Of a stretch of DNA of 64,000 nt, positions 22,256-33,094 are shown piece by piece (position 1 is the stretch's first letter; every line of letters starts with the position of its first letter). The notes beneath the pieces were generated by a model. That model searched no databases. It saw only the letters and a list, made by a program, of their open reading frames with translations, and was not told where the DNA came from. The position numbers and the translations under genes were made by a program. The DNA is from Sepiola atlantica (lineage: Eukaryota; Mollusca; Cephalopoda; Sepiida; Sepiolidae): assembly GCA_963556195.1 (NCBI GenBank), contig OY744519.1:29328397-29392396 (forward strand), written 5' to 3'.

Positions 22256-22323
22256 AGTCAATTGTTTTGAAACCTAGCATATATTGATGTCATAATAACA
22301 CCTAACACTATTATTTTTACCTT

Positions 22324-22602
22324 TTGGAAACTTTTGCCAATTGGAGTAATCGGGAAAGCAGACAGCAAAGAATGTGTTATTTGCTGAATGCACTCTACAC
22401 ACCAAATGAGATTTCAAGAATAGTTGGAGTGTCCACTGTTTATAATGTAAAGAATAGAATGACAAAACAATTGAAGTCTGGAAGTGGAGGAATCAACAAA
22501 AAACGTATTGAAGCATTTATTAATGCAAAATCCAAAATCTCCTATGAGAAAAATGTGAATTTTCTGATGAACTTGGAATTGACAGAGCTAATATTGACAT
22601 AA
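22324..22602 (+). pseudogene. Transposase N-terminal fragment with helix-turn-helix, Tc1/mariner-like
   Basis: A 92-residue frame. Residues 25-50 (LNALYTPNEISRIVGVSTVY) resemble the helix-turn-helix that binds transposon ends in Tc1/mariner-type transposases, and KSGSGGINKKRIEAF matches the linker between the two DNA-binding halves in mariner relatives. One residue seems missing between VS and TVY. The DDE catalytic domain is absent. No inverted ends were found, though a mariner-like MITE lies 290 bp downstream. Family assignment is from memory of motif style. Confidence 0.5.
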
Positions 22603-22828
22603 TAATGTTAGTGTGTTTACTTCAAGCAAAACGAATTGTAAAACTATATCACACTGGAATGTACTATTTTTTTAGAATGTTTTGACAAAATAAAATTATG
22701 GTAATTGGAATATAAATGAATCTTACTTATTTATATATGCTCCATTGTTACTGGTTGACAATGATTTTTTTAAAAGATTGCTAAATAAAAAGTACCGATA
22801 GTATACGCTAAAACATATATTGTCATAA

Positions 22829-22889
<61 letters not shown>

Positions 22890-22892
<3 letters not shown>

Positions 22893-23105
22893 GAGCCAAA
22901 AGTAGGTGGACAGTAAAAAAACATTTTTTGTCGAAGCGTAAGAGGCAGACTTCAAAGCTGTGTAAATCAAGAAGGAAAACAGTCTGTACACTTGCGTTAA
23001 TAAATAACATTTAATGTTCATTAATATAATTGTTTTATTACATGTAATTGTACGTATAAGTGATCTCTAAATAAATGTTTTTTACTGTCCACCTACTTTT
23101 GGCTC

Positions 23106-23108
<3 letters not shown>
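22890..23108. mobile_element. Tc1/mariner-like MITE inserted in (TA)n
   Basis: About 219 bp with inverted ends of about 35 bp: GGTGAGCCAAAAGTAGGTGG at the left, its complement CCACCTACTTTTGGCTCACC at the right, each continuing through ACAGTAAAAAA. It lies inside a (TA)n tract (22831-22888 and 23111-23150), consistent with TA-targeted insertion. There is no transposase frame; the minus-strand frames through it run into the microsatellite. Confidence 0.88.
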
Positions 23109-23154
<46 letters not shown>

Positions 23155-23628
23155 GATATGTATATATATCTATATGTATATATATATATATATTTAATAT
23201 AGATCTTGTGTAAACTTTATTACATGATAATTTATTTGCGCTCAAAGAATTTAACATAACAACTGTATGTGTACGATCGTTTCTGAGACGATGTATTTTT
23301 ATTAATATCGATTCTCTACATCAGCACAGTGTTTATACACCAATTTAAAAGCTAATAGACAGTATACATGCTATAGAGTTTAATACTCTCACTTATAAAG
23401 AAAATTAGAAATAATGAAGATAGTAGGGTTTGAATACATCAAATCCGTACAGACTGCTTAAAAAACAATAGTTAGGGATGTGCAGTGTAACTCAAGGTGG
23501 ATAAATAGATATAACAATACATGCAAGGAGAAATACACCACAAGGAAAAAAAAAACATTTGTCCTTTTTTTATATATATAAACATAAAAGCCATTAGAAG
23601 GGAGATGCACCCTCCTTGGAGAATAAAG

Positions 23629-23632
<4 letters not shown>
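23155..23632. other. Unassigned DNA between MITE and hairpin
   Basis: Contains short TA runs near 23160-23195. No gene or family recognised. Confidence 0.4.
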
Positions 23633-23689
<57 letters not shown>

Positions 23690-23692
<3 letters not shown>

Positions 23693-24285
23693 TACGTAGG
23701 TAGGAGTAGCCACATTATTATAAACCATTGTTTCGTAAAGGTATAAACATTTTTTTTTGAAAAACCATAACAATGTAATTTGTTGAAAATAAATAAATAA
23801 CATTTATTCATTTTAAACTGAGCTTTCGAATATAAAATATTCCTCGTCAGAGAGTTTTCTTTTTCTTTCGTTTACTAGTCTGGTGGTATAAAATATCAAT
23901 ACCACCAGACTATGAAACGAAAGAAAAAAAAACTCTCTGACGAGGAATATTTTATATTCGAAAGCTCAGTTTAAAATGAATAAATGTTATTTATTTATTT
24001 TCAACAAATTACATTGTTATGGTTTTTCAAAAATAAACGTTTATACCTTTACGAAACAATGGTTTATAATAATGTGTCTACTCCTACCTACGTATTCAAA
24101 AATGGCTTAACCGCGCCCAAGACACGGATTTTCTTCCTCAAAGTCATTACCACCAGACTATGAAACGAAAGAAAAAAAAACTCTCTGACGAGGAATATTT
24201 TATATTCGAAAGCTCAGTTTAAAATGAATAAATGTTATTTATTTATTTTCAACAAATTACATTGTTATGGTTTTTCAAAAAAAAT

Positions 24286-24290
<5 letters not shown>
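23690..24290. mobile_element. (TA)n-flanked hairpin element, family H3, with a third partial copy
   Basis: Inverted arms 23690-23898 and 23908-24100 meet at a short loop. A third copy of the inner half-arm follows in direct orientation (24148-24290) after about 50 bp of other sequence. (TA)n tracts flank both outer ends (23634-23689 and 24291-24330). Each copy contains CTCTCTGACGAGGAATA and TATTCGAAAGCTCAG. The third copy restarts at the loop sequence ACCACCAGACTATGAAACG, so the array looks like a hairpin plus one more monomer. Confidence 0.85.
23937..23963 (+). ncRNA. Hammerhead-like core in hairpin family H3
   Basis: CTGACGA (23937-23943), stem II with six pairs GAATAT/ATATTC around TTT after one extra G, GAAA (23960-23963). 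Repeated on the minus strand at 23824-23850 and again on the + strand from 24185. Flanking bases do not form a good stem I, so this may be inactive or a different structure. Confidence 0.4.
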
Positions 24291-24332
<42 letters not shown>

Positions 24333-24443
24333 CATACAATGTGACAAACGTTATTGGTGGTAGAATAATTGGTTTAGTATACATCCTCTTCAAAAACTGA
24401 TCTTAATAGTTATAGAAAAAGAAAATTGAAACATTTATTAAAG

Positions 24444-24448
<5 letters not shown>

Positions 24449-24506
<58 letters not shown>
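24449..24506. repeat. (TA)n microsatellite
   Basis: Directly left of the second H1 hairpin copy. Confidence 0.95.
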
Positions 24507-24507
<1 letters not shown>

Positions 24508-24508
<1 letters not shown>

Positions 24509-24690
24509 GGGTAAGGTACACGATAATTTACGAAAATGAAGTGTCGTGATGGACAAAATGTGTGAAAAGATGACAGACGGAAAACAAGTCACAATGCAGG
24601 AGAAAAAAAAACAAGAGATTTTTTACCGGTTTCGTTCGTGGAGAACGTCTTCAGAAAATGAAGACGTTCTCCACCAACGAAACCGTCGGT
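24508..24690. mobile_element. Hairpin family H1, copy 2, truncated
   Basis: Starts GGGTAAGGTACACGATAATT as at 13706 and matches the left arm of H1 to the loop, including ACCGGTTTCGTTCGTGGAGA. The right arm stops after about 30 bp (AAGACGTTCTCCACCAACGA), where sequence changes. Confidence 0.85.
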
Positions 24691-24880
24691 GCGATGCCGT
24701 ATATAGGAGTGGCTTCTAGGACTTAATGTAATAAACTTGTGACCTTCTTCTCCATAATTTTTTTTCTTTTTTTTTCTCTTGAACTTGTCACTAGTTTTCA
24801 TTATAAATTTCCTCTCGTTTTTATACTTGTTCAATTTCATTCTACCCCAAAAAAAGTCCCAAACGTATGAATTCCTCGCC

Positions 24881-24882
<2 letters not shown>

Positions 24883-24933
<51 letters not shown>
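24883..24933. repeat. (TA)n microsatellite
   Basis: Pure TA, left of the PLE-3 region. Confidence 0.95.
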
Positions 24934-24934
<1 letters not shown>

Positions 24935-24936
<2 letters not shown>

Positions 24937-25280
24937 CCGCCAAAAACCTTCTATACATACTAACACATGGTATAGACCTGATTGACGTCATTCCCCCGAA
25001 GAGAGAAAATACTCGGGAAACAAATGCAAATGATGGCAAATTCATCAGCCAATTCCCCTCCAAAACTAAGATCCTAATTCGGACTATTGAAAGGATCTAC
25101 CAAAGAATATCTAGACATGAGTTGTCTCTTACATTCAACAATACTTGCCTGCAAGAGAAAATGATGCCTATATATATATATATATATATACTTAGGCAAC
25201 AAGTTATTATCCAAGCAAGCGTTGTTGAACGTCACGGAACTTTCTCGTTTGTAAATCTTCTTTGTGAGGTTCTCAAACCG
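24935..25280 (+). pseudogene. Possible PLE-3 N-terminal coding remnant, interrupted by (TA)n
   Basis: Between two (TA)n tracts a frame reads as a plausible protein: HGIDLIDVIPPKRENTRET, then SKTKILIRTIERIYQRISRH and LSLTFNNTCLQEKMMP. A (TA)n tract at 25169-25190 sits where coding would continue. The next stretch to 25280 is also open. The style recalls N-terminal helical parts of Penelope-like proteins, and a PLE C-terminus lies 150 bp downstream on the same strand. Weak evidence. Confidence 0.3.
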
Positions 25281-25285
25281 TCGAG

Positions 25286-25368
<83 letters not shown>
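25286..25368. repeat. (TA)n microsatellite
   Basis: Pure TA left of the PLE-3 inverted-repeat element. Confidence 0.95.
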
Positions 25369-25370
<2 letters not shown>

Positions 25371-25441
25371 AATAAAATAAGTGGAGCCATCTTGAATAAA
25401 GGGCCATATCACAAGTAAAAAGTAAGAAGAGGAGAAAAAAA

Positions 25442-25666
25442 ATTTGTTCAAGTATAATTATCCGTGAGTCATCTATTGGACAGCACCTATACGATAACAA
25501 AAAATGTGGCGAGAACTATACCGATGATTGGTTTCGTATCGTGCACAAGGCCCGTTCTAAACACCATCTGAAGGTTCTGGAGGCCGTGAGCGTTACCAGA
25601 CGAAACCCCTTACTCTGCAGGCAAAAGGAGTTGTCTCATAAACTAGATCTATTTAGAGACCTCTAA
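25442..25666 (+). pseudogene. PLE-3 C-terminal fragment after the GIY-YIG domain
   Basis: An open frame to TAA at 25664-25666. It reads SIGQHLYDNKKC, then DDWFRIVHKARSKHHLKVLE and AVSVTRRNPLLCRQKE. The HHLKVLEA ... NP.LC.QKE pattern is the conserved C-terminal end that follows the GIY-YIG core in Penelope-like and related endonuclease-bearing elements (a Glu in the VLEA region is part of the nuclease fold). The nuclease core upstream is missing. Adjacent sequence is the inverted arm, so the fragment begins within the arm. Confidence 0.65.
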
Positions 25667-25944
25667 AAAACAAAAAAAAAGTTGGCTTGCAGTATGTCGA
25701 TTATCATTTTATCCATTTTGCGTGATTGTTTCTAAGGTTTTGGCGATAGTTCATCCCTTTCCTGTGATTTGTACCTTTCTTTTTCTTTTTTCTTTTCTTT
25801 TTTTTTTCTTTTTCTTTTTATTGTGTTTTTTTTTCTTTGCTCTCCATGGTTCTTTATAAAAAAATAAAAAAAAATTTCTCTCTTTCCCCTCTGTAAAAAC
25901 CATCTTTTCTTTTTTTTTTATTATTTTTAAACGATATTCCACCG

Positions 25945-25990
25945 ACGTTCCCCCCTTGAAAATGTGTCGGACGAAAGGTACCTTGGGTTG
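25945..25990 (+). ncRNA. Degenerate hammerhead-like core in PLE-3 3' region
   Basis: CTTGAAAA replaces the CTGANGA box, followed by GTCGGAC, GAAA, the palindrome GGTACC, TT and GGG; CCC before the core can pair with GGG after it. Compared with the 45-kb copy, stem I, stem III and the cleavage site keep their places. Likely a decayed ribozyme. Confidence 0.35.
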
Positions 25991-26182
25991 TTTTTTTTTT
26001 TTTTTTTTTATCACTTTTATTCGTAACGAAACATCTTAATTGTTTTATTCGATAATTATACTTGAACAAATTTTTTTTTCTCCTCTTCTTACTTTTTACT
26101 TGTGATATGGCCCTTTATTCAAGATGGCTCCACTTATTTTATTTAAATGTATAATAAAATTTTGTACCACAAAAAATCTATT

Positions 26183-26186
<4 letters not shown>

Positions 26187-26236
<50 letters not shown>
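26187..26236. repeat. (TA)n microsatellite
   Basis: Right border of the PLE-3 region. Confidence 0.95.
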
Positions 26237-26239
<3 letters not shown>

Positions 26240-26242
<3 letters not shown>

Positions 26243-28310
26243 GCACAATTACGCAACATTTTAATATATGATATGCTTCTATTCAACGGTAATTCTCCAG
26301 GATTATGGCGAGAGGTGAGAGATTGAGTCTACTAAATTAAATTTATTTAAACATTGGGTAACAGATTGCTTTGTTAAATCGAAAAGAATATTATGGACTC
26401 GTGGCGGATTCTCAAAGAATATATTGAAATCATCTGCACATAGATGTAACAAAATTATCTAAACAGATTTAATACAACACATACAATACTAAGCAAATCA
26501 ACTGTTACATTGTGAAATTCTCTATAACCCTTCTATATAATATAGTAGAGTCAGTCTGTAATGTCGACTTTTGTCCCGACAGCTTCATTTTAGCAAACAA
26601 GATTCTTAAATCAGTTTTGATAAAAAGATCGCGTCTCTTTTCGTCTAAGTTCTTTAAATATTTTACTTCCAATAATGTTACGGGTGTCTGTATTTAGTCC
26701 GATCGATATTACTTTATGGAAGAGACATTATTTCAATGCATCGGTGTCAGGCCGCAGATAATGATATCGACTTCGCAAAGGTTTTAAAAATGCAATACAT
26801 TCATTATTTTTTTTAATATTAACAAATATAATATGATGTTTTCATTGATATAGACGTCGTAATATTCACTTGCTTTTTCAGCGTTTGCCAATAGAAATAG
26901 AAATGCTTAAAATTACGTTGTACATAACCATTTGTTGATAGATGATTACAAAATTATCATAGATCTGAATGATAATGACAGAGTGAATAGATTTAATACA
27001 GTGCAAATGCTTTATTATAGCGGATATATTATAAACCACCAATTTAGGAAATGTATGAACATGCAATTGTCTCTCATCTATGGATAAACTAGCAATGTGT
27101 GTTCAATTAACCGTATAAAATAAATCATTTACGATACGTACAGTTTTTGAACATTAAATAAGTGTTGATTCACACTGAAACAAGCAAACAGGTAATGTTG
27201 GTCTTAATGGTTGATCTTTCAGATGAGTCTAGGAACGAACAGTTGATTTTAGGATCAGTAAAACACAAGGAGTTAAGATGCTAGGTGCAGTTCGTGTTGT
27301 TCACAAACACAAGAAATGGAGACATGCAATCTAAAAACAGATCGAAATTGCTAGTTAGGTGTAATTCATAAACCAGCTTATTGAAACGTTAACTTCTTCG
27401 GCCTCTTTACTCGTCCTTAACTTGAAGAAGTCTGATGGCAAGCTCGTAAATAATATATACGAAACCACTTTAATTCGTATGGGTACGAATACAGCGAATA
27501 CAGAAAAACATTTTATAAAGTTGTGCTGTGTGTGGTTCTTCATTACCGAAAACTAGATATCTAATATATACAATTAAATCAGTCGGATTCTCGAATTGCG
27601 TCATCCAAAGCTTCCGTTCTACAAAACCAATATTTCATTCTGAATAGATATTTTATTTAGGTGACCATGTTGGTAAAAAAATAAAATGTAATTCGTGTTA
27701 ATTCCTTCCAGAAAATAATTTATCCGATCGAATTTATTTTCGTATAGCCGCCATTTTAAAAAAAAGTTGGTAATATATTATGATATAGACTAATTTCTCT
27801 TTATTACAAAGCTAAAATAATATTTTCAAGAAACAAACGGTACGTAACTATCTATTCATACATTACAGATTTACTTCCCTTTTTTTCGAATAGAAAAATA
27901 ACATTTTAGAAAAAAATTAACGTAACTCTGTTTTTTGTTCATGACAGGCTTATTTCCGTTTTGTTGGAACAAAAATATAAAAACTAGAAGAAAAAATAAA
28001 AACATCGTTTCAAAATAAGAAACGCAAAACAAATTGCAAGTAAATAAACTCCCCGGTAACACAGGGTCAATTACTAGTTTCTAGTTAGTTTACCAATATA
28101 CTCCACATATGTTGACAGAGCTCAGCTAAAACCAAAGACAAGATCTCAAACGCGGATTTTCAAGACATCGTTTCATTTACACTATCTATATATTAAGGAT
28201 TGCTATCTTCATCGCGATGGTCATATAAACGATGGTTCGGCCTATGCACTCTCCCACCTTCTTCAAGCGTACTTTGCCGTTATCAGAAACCTTTGAACTT
28301 TATTTTTTTT
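26240..28310. other. About 2 kb of unassigned AT-rich DNA
   Basis: Read on both strands. Only short frames without domain character. Confidence 0.5.
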
Positions 28311-28314
28311 TAAT

Positions 28315-28560
28315 TGAGGGTGGGGATCGCTCTAGACAAGGCATGAAACCACTTGATGTAAGGAGGTAATTAAAACGAAATATGATCATCGCAAAGACAG
28401 GAAATACCTGTTGGCCTTAGTCTTGAAAAGACCAAGACTATAGGTAGAAGGAAAACATTCAGCAGGAAGAGAGTTCCACAGGCCTGCAGTTCTTGGAAAG
28501 AAGATACTGGAATAGAATTCAATCCGCAATGATAGACTGTTCTCATCCCGCTTTCCATCT
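28315..28560 (-). mobile_element. LINE family B, 3' end fragment
   Basis: On the minus strand a frame reads FFPRTAGLWNSLPAECF, then GLFKTKANRYFLSLR and a stop near 28380. The WNSLP box marks the end of ORF2 in several LINE groups. The sequence differs from family A. The 3' flank contains GGCATGAAACCACTTGATGT, and a similar stretch recurs at 62.07 kb, suggesting a second trace of this family. Confidence 0.7.
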
Positions 28561-28639
28561 TTGCGGATAAGTTGTATTCGTCAATTATCTTTTCTTTGGT
28601 GTCTTTGTCAGGGATTGAACTCACAACATTCAAATAGAA

Positions 28640-28965
28640 TTTATTTGGGAAAATACCATTAACTAATACAGCAATATGTAATTAAACTCTCTCTATGCCC
28701 ATTTCCGAGCGGCAGCATTAACAAAGGAAAATGACATTAACCTTCTACCATTTTCAGTTAACGTAATGTATTCATATGGCATCAATGTGTGATGTCCCTT
28801 TATGATTTTTCTACAATAAACATATCCATCAATAAAATGGATTTGTTTTTATTTTCGTAAATGTCAACATTGATAATAGCAGCGGCGTATTACTTAAACA
28901 CTCACAAAAGTTACATGCATACACATAGACAAAGGACCCACACACCAACAAGCGAAACGAGGATG
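28640..28965. other. Unassigned DNA
   Basis: Contains TTTTCAGTTAACGTAATGTA, similar to TTTTTAGTTAACGTAATCTA at 32.29 kb; a dispersed repeat is possible but its limits are unclear. Confidence 0.4.
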
Positions 28966-28974
28966 ATATATCAA

Positions 28975-30095
28975 ACCAACAATCAAACAACATCTAACCC
29001 TAACCAACAATCAAACAACATCTAACCCTAACCAACAATCAAACAACATCTAACCCTAACCCTAACCAACAATCAAACAACATCTAACCCTAACCAACAA
29101 TCAAACAACATCTAACCCTAACCAACAATCAAACAACATCTAACCCTAACCCTAACCAACAATCAAACAACATCTAACCCTAACCAACAATCAAACAACA
29201 TCTAACCCTAACCAACAATCAAACAACATCTAACCCTAACCAACAATCAAACAACATCTAACCCTAACCCTAACCAACAATCAAACAACATCTAACCCTA
29301 ACCAACAATCAAACAACATCTAACCCTAACCAACAATCAAACAACATCTAACCCTAACCCTAACCAACAATCAAACAACATCTAACCCTAACCAACAATC
29401 AAACAACATCTAACCCTAACCAACAATCAAACAACATCTAACCCTAACCAACAATCAAACAACATCTAACCCTAACCAACAATCAAACAACATCTAACCC
29501 TAACTCTAACCAACAATCAAACAACATCTAACCCTAACCAACAATCAAACAACATCTAACCCTAACCAACAATCAAACAACATCTAACCCTAACCCTAAC
29601 CAACAATCAAACAACATCTAACCCTAACCAACAATCAAACAACATCTAACCCTAACCAACAATCAAACAACATCTAACCCTAACCCTAACCAACAATCAA
29701 ACAACATCTAACCCTAACCAACAATCAAACAACATCTAACCCTAACCCTAACCAACAATCAAACAACATCTAACCCTAACCCTAACCAACAATCAAACAA
29801 CATCTAACCCTAACCAACAATCAAACAACATCTAACCCTAACCCTAACCAACAATCAAACAACATCTAACCCTAACCCTAACCAACAATCAAACAACATC
29901 TAACCCTAACCAACAATCAAACAACATCTAACCCTAACCCTAACCAACAATCAAACAACATCTAACCCTAACCAACAATCAAACAACATCTAACCCTAAC
30001 CCTAACCAACAATCAAACAACATCTAACCCTAACCCTAACCAACAATCAAACAACATCTTACCCTAACCCTAACCAACAACCAAACAACATCTTA
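28975..30095 (+). repeat. Telomere-motif satellite, 28/34-bp units
   Basis: About 39 head-to-tail units of CCAACAATCAAACAACATCT followed by AACCCTAA. Units carry either one CCCTAA (28 bp, S) or two (34 bp, L). The order starts SSL SSL SSSL SSL and becomes L-rich near the right end. One L unit has CTCTAA in place of CCCTAA. The last two units carry ACATCTTACCC in place of ACATCTAACCC, and the array then runs into a LINE at the homologous position. Not a chromosome end, since unique and LINE sequence lie on both sides. Confidence 0.95.
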
Positions 30096-30690
30096 CCCGA
30101 GAGTCCAACTTTCAAACTCGTCGGCCTAACATTCACAGATAACATGAATTGGAACAAATACATAGAAGACATTGTCAAGAAAATTGGGCTTCTTCTACCG
30201 TGCTAGAAAACTTCTCACACCGACCAGTATCTTATATCTCTACAAGGCCACCATCTGCCCATTCATGGAGTATTGTTGTCACATATGGGCTGGTGCACCA
30301 ACCACTAGTCTCTCTCTCAGACAGGGTTCCTAAACAGTCGCTAATCTAATACTATCCACCAACTTCCAGCCCCTGTCCCATCGCCGCAATGGTGCACCTC
30401 TGTGCTTGTTTTACAAGTCCTTCAATGGAATGTGCTCCGATAAACTTGCTGCTCATGTCCCCCTTCTACATAAATACACTCGTCCAACTCGATAATCAGT
30501 TAAATCCCATCCATTCACTGTGGAGATCCCGAGATGCTGGAGAGCCTTCTACTCTAATAGCTTCTTTCACCGAGCTGACAGCCTTTTGAACTCCCTCCAT
30601 GCTCCCTGTTTCCCTGACTGTACCGGCATGCAGAAATTTAAATGTAATATAAACAAACATCTCGTCGCATAACTTTTCTCTTAGGATTCC
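30085..30690 (+). mobile_element. LINE family A, fragment fused to the satellite
   Basis: Begins within ACATCTTACCCGAGAGTCC, which corresponds to the NTLPESS codons of the family A ORF2, and continues through MNWNKYIED, the CHIWAGAP stretch and the SLLNSLHAPCF region. Multiple frameshifts and stops. Ends near the 3' terminal ICSEI-type region at about 30690 with loss of the usual tail. Confidence 0.8.
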
Positions 30691-30845
30691 CCCTTAATTT
30701 CTGGCACCTAATCCACTATTGTCTATTGTCTCTTACGTTAAAAATAAACGAAATCAATGTAGAATACCCAAGATAAAACATTTGACGAAGAAATATCCCA
30801 GCAATGTACACGGTATCCATATAAATGCATATCAGGGTGTGTTAC

Positions 30846-31080
30846 GGGATGTGATGGTGGCTAAGTAGTTAACAACATGGACTCACAATTTGGCTGTGCC
30901 AAGTTCGAATCCAGTGCGTTCTAAAGAAACACTTTCACTTAGGATGTTGGCAACCTTCTTTCTGTAAGTACCCGATGTCTTTCTAGAAAGAATTCTGACT
31001 ATATAAATATCGGGAAAACCAATGCTAACAATTAAATCATCTGGTTCATGCGAAATGAATCAATGAATGAGGATATGTTA
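30846..31080 (+). mobile_element. tRNA-derived SINE, copy 1
   Basis: The head GTGGCTAAGTAGTTAACAAC resembles an A box and GCCAAGTTCGAATCCAGT a B box, the two internal RNA polymerase III promoter elements, about 45 bp apart. A body of about 150 bp follows. The cloverleaf is degenerate, so this is a SINE head and not a tRNA gene. Confidence 0.6.
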
Positions 31081-31131
31081 CACATGAGCAATCAAAATTT
31101 GAATTCACGAAAATAAATATCAAGTTAACAT

Positions 31132-31133
<2 letters not shown>

Positions 31134-31192
<59 letters not shown>
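31134..31192. repeat. (TA)n microsatellite
   Basis: Left border of the Helitron-like copy. Confidence 0.95.
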
Positions 31193-31195
<3 letters not shown>

Positions 31196-31204
31196 AATCT
31201 TGAA

Positions 31205-31640
31205 ACTGCTAAGTGAAAATTCAGATAATTCCTATTTTTTGTGAAATTTTAACAATAGGTATTAGACATCAATAAATAAATATTTCTCAAATAAAGTGTT
31301 TTAGGGGGCATACTATAGGCACAACCTCCCCATTTGAAATTTATAATGTTTCAGATTTTCATTAACATTGATCTGTAGTCATACGACATCAACTAAGCAA
31401 GATTCCCTATATTTCAATTTCTTCTTAAGACACCTTAAGATTAAACCTTAAATTAGAGGCATTTTCTAGAATCAAAATCATGCAATAGGTTTTCATCAAA
31501 ATTTGAATAGGGATTATATACATAAGGTTTAGTAGCATTATATCTACTCATAATCTTCGTAAATGGATATATAGAAGTGGTGCAAACCTATTCTGTTCGG
31601 GGAATTAATTTTACCCGTGCTGGGTCGGATATTCTTCTAG
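31205..31640 (+). mobile_element. Helitron-like element, family HL1 copy 1
   Basis: The body (GTGAAAATTCAGATAATTCC, then AATAGGTATTAGACATCAA and TTTTCTAGAATCAAAAT) matches 39.53-40.03 kb along its length. The right end ACCCGTGCTGGGT can form a small hairpin and is followed by CTTCTAG then T. A hairpin shortly before CTAG with a T after it is the hallmark of Helitron 3' ends. The 5' TC end was not found, and there is no Rep/helicase frame, so it would be non-autonomous. Confidence 0.5.
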
Positions 31641-31680
31641 TACTATATATATATATATATATATATAGTCATCTACAGAC

Positions 31681-31713
31681 ACTGTTTCGATGTATCACAG
31701 CTCCTCAGTGTTT
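31681..31713 (-). ncRNA. Hammerhead-like core, family H2 copy 2
   Basis: Minus strand: CTGAGGA (31708-31702), stem GCTGT/ACATC around GAT with one C-U mismatch, GAAA (31688-31685), ACA/TGT stem III with a one-base loop, a GTC triplet, then TGT, which can pair with ACA before the core to start stem I. A (TA)n tract ends 13 bp away. Better folded in stems I and III than the 19.98-kb copy. Confidence 0.5.
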
Positions 31714-31714
31714 C

Positions 31715-33090
31715 TAATCAACAAATAAATGTTACCAGGGGCAAGAAAAGTTACTTTTCGACCTACCTGGATAAGTTTTTTTGTGTTTTAAATTATTTTA
31801 AAGCTTTTTTAGTTCAATCGAAAAGTACGGTAAAAGACGTCATGTAAGAATGAAAAAAAAATGTCTGAAAAAGGCGACCACGTGAAGCCCTGATAATCGC
31901 CCCAAAATCGAAAATTAAAAACAAATACAGCTCATTACTGTCACCAATCGGGCAAAAATGTAATGTTCAACCGAACTGTATACTTATATTACGTGCATTT
32001 TAGTTTAATTTTCGATTTTGAGGTGATTATCAGGGCATCGCGTGTTCGCCTCTGTCTGCCATTTTGTTTTCATTCTAACGTGATGTTTTTTACCGAACTT
32101 TTTATTTTTACCTTAATGTTTCTGTTAACTATTCTTAACGTGTGCCGAATTAACAAACTTAGTCGAATTATTTCTTTAGATTTATTTTCCACTTTAATTA
32201 TGTATTAAGGTGGCCTTGAATATCACTAAAACACGCTGTAACTTGTATTTGATTTCTACGAGGGAGAATTCCATGAACTTTGCCCCATTTTTAGTTAACG
32301 TAATCTATTTATATGGTGTAATGTCTGACGATCACAGCCAATAATTACGGAACTTAAATTACTTATGACTTCTATTAAATATTAAGTTTTAACGCAAATA
32401 CGTCACAAATTACTAGGTAAACCAAAATAAATCGTTTGGGGCTAATTTCCCAACTGTATTTCCTTTAAAAATAGTTTATGTCGCCAATAGTAACGTTTAC
32501 TGAACCCACTGCAAAAAAAAACAAAAAACGTCCGAATGATACAACCGAATCGTTTTTACTGAAACCTTACTTCACTAAGTCCATACTTTGATCTTGGGCG
32601 AATTTATTGTAAAACAGAGATCGACCTGCAACATTGGCATTTTATTAACCCCCGGGTTTAAGAATATAGTTAAGCCTGGATTATTATAGTTAATTGGGTT
32701 GTCTAATATCAAAAGCACGGGGTTGACGAATCGAGATTGATAACAATAAATGTGTTATAAAATGATGAAACAAATGTTGAATGAATAAGCACATACATAT
32801 GCATCGTGTTTACATGATATGATAATGAACCGGTCAATACAAGCCAGATTGCAGGTTGTATGCACCGCAGAGAGCAACCGACGTATAGCTACAAACAACT
32901 CAAGGCAGTATATTTCAGGAAAATTCATTCAATCAAAACTCTGCGTGGCTGAAAATTAATCAGAATCAAATGTTCAAAAAATGTAAATTGAGATCAATGT
33001 ACAAGTATTAATCCTGATAAAACGGAAAATATGCTGATCTTGAATAAGTTCACAGTCACATGAAGTTTTGGATGCAACCATCACTTTTTT
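31715..33090. other. Unassigned DNA
   Basis: Inverted similarity exists between GGCGATTATCAGGGCTTC-type sequence near 31890 and GTGATTATCAGGGCATCG near 32025 (complementary orientation, with CGATTTTGAGG). Otherwise nothing supported. Confidence 0.4.
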
Positions 33091-33094
33091 AAAA

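Larger units (their letters stand above)
25369..26150 (+). mobile_element. Penelope-like element PLE-3, internally deleted, with inverted ends
   Basis: The outer arms are inverted repeats of about 90 bp: 25369-25460 (TGGAGCCATCTTGAATAAAG) and about 26052-26148 (its complement). (TA)n tracts flank both sides (25286-25368, 26187-26236). Inside is the C-terminal coding end of a PLE (25442-25666), then T-rich 3' sequence. The core GTCGGACGAAAGG with CCTTGGG at 25966-25987 also occurs in the hairpin element at 45.0-45.4 kb. Penelope elements are known to occur with terminal repeats in inverted order, which would explain the layout. Confidence 0.7.

Noticed and set aside
28975..30095. Chromosome end (true telomere)
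   Set aside because: The hexamer is only part of a 28/34-bp unit and non-telomeric sequence continues for over 25 kb on both sides.
30846..30925. Functional tRNA gene
   Set aside because: A and B boxes are present but the acceptor and anticodon stems do not pair; it reads as a SINE head.
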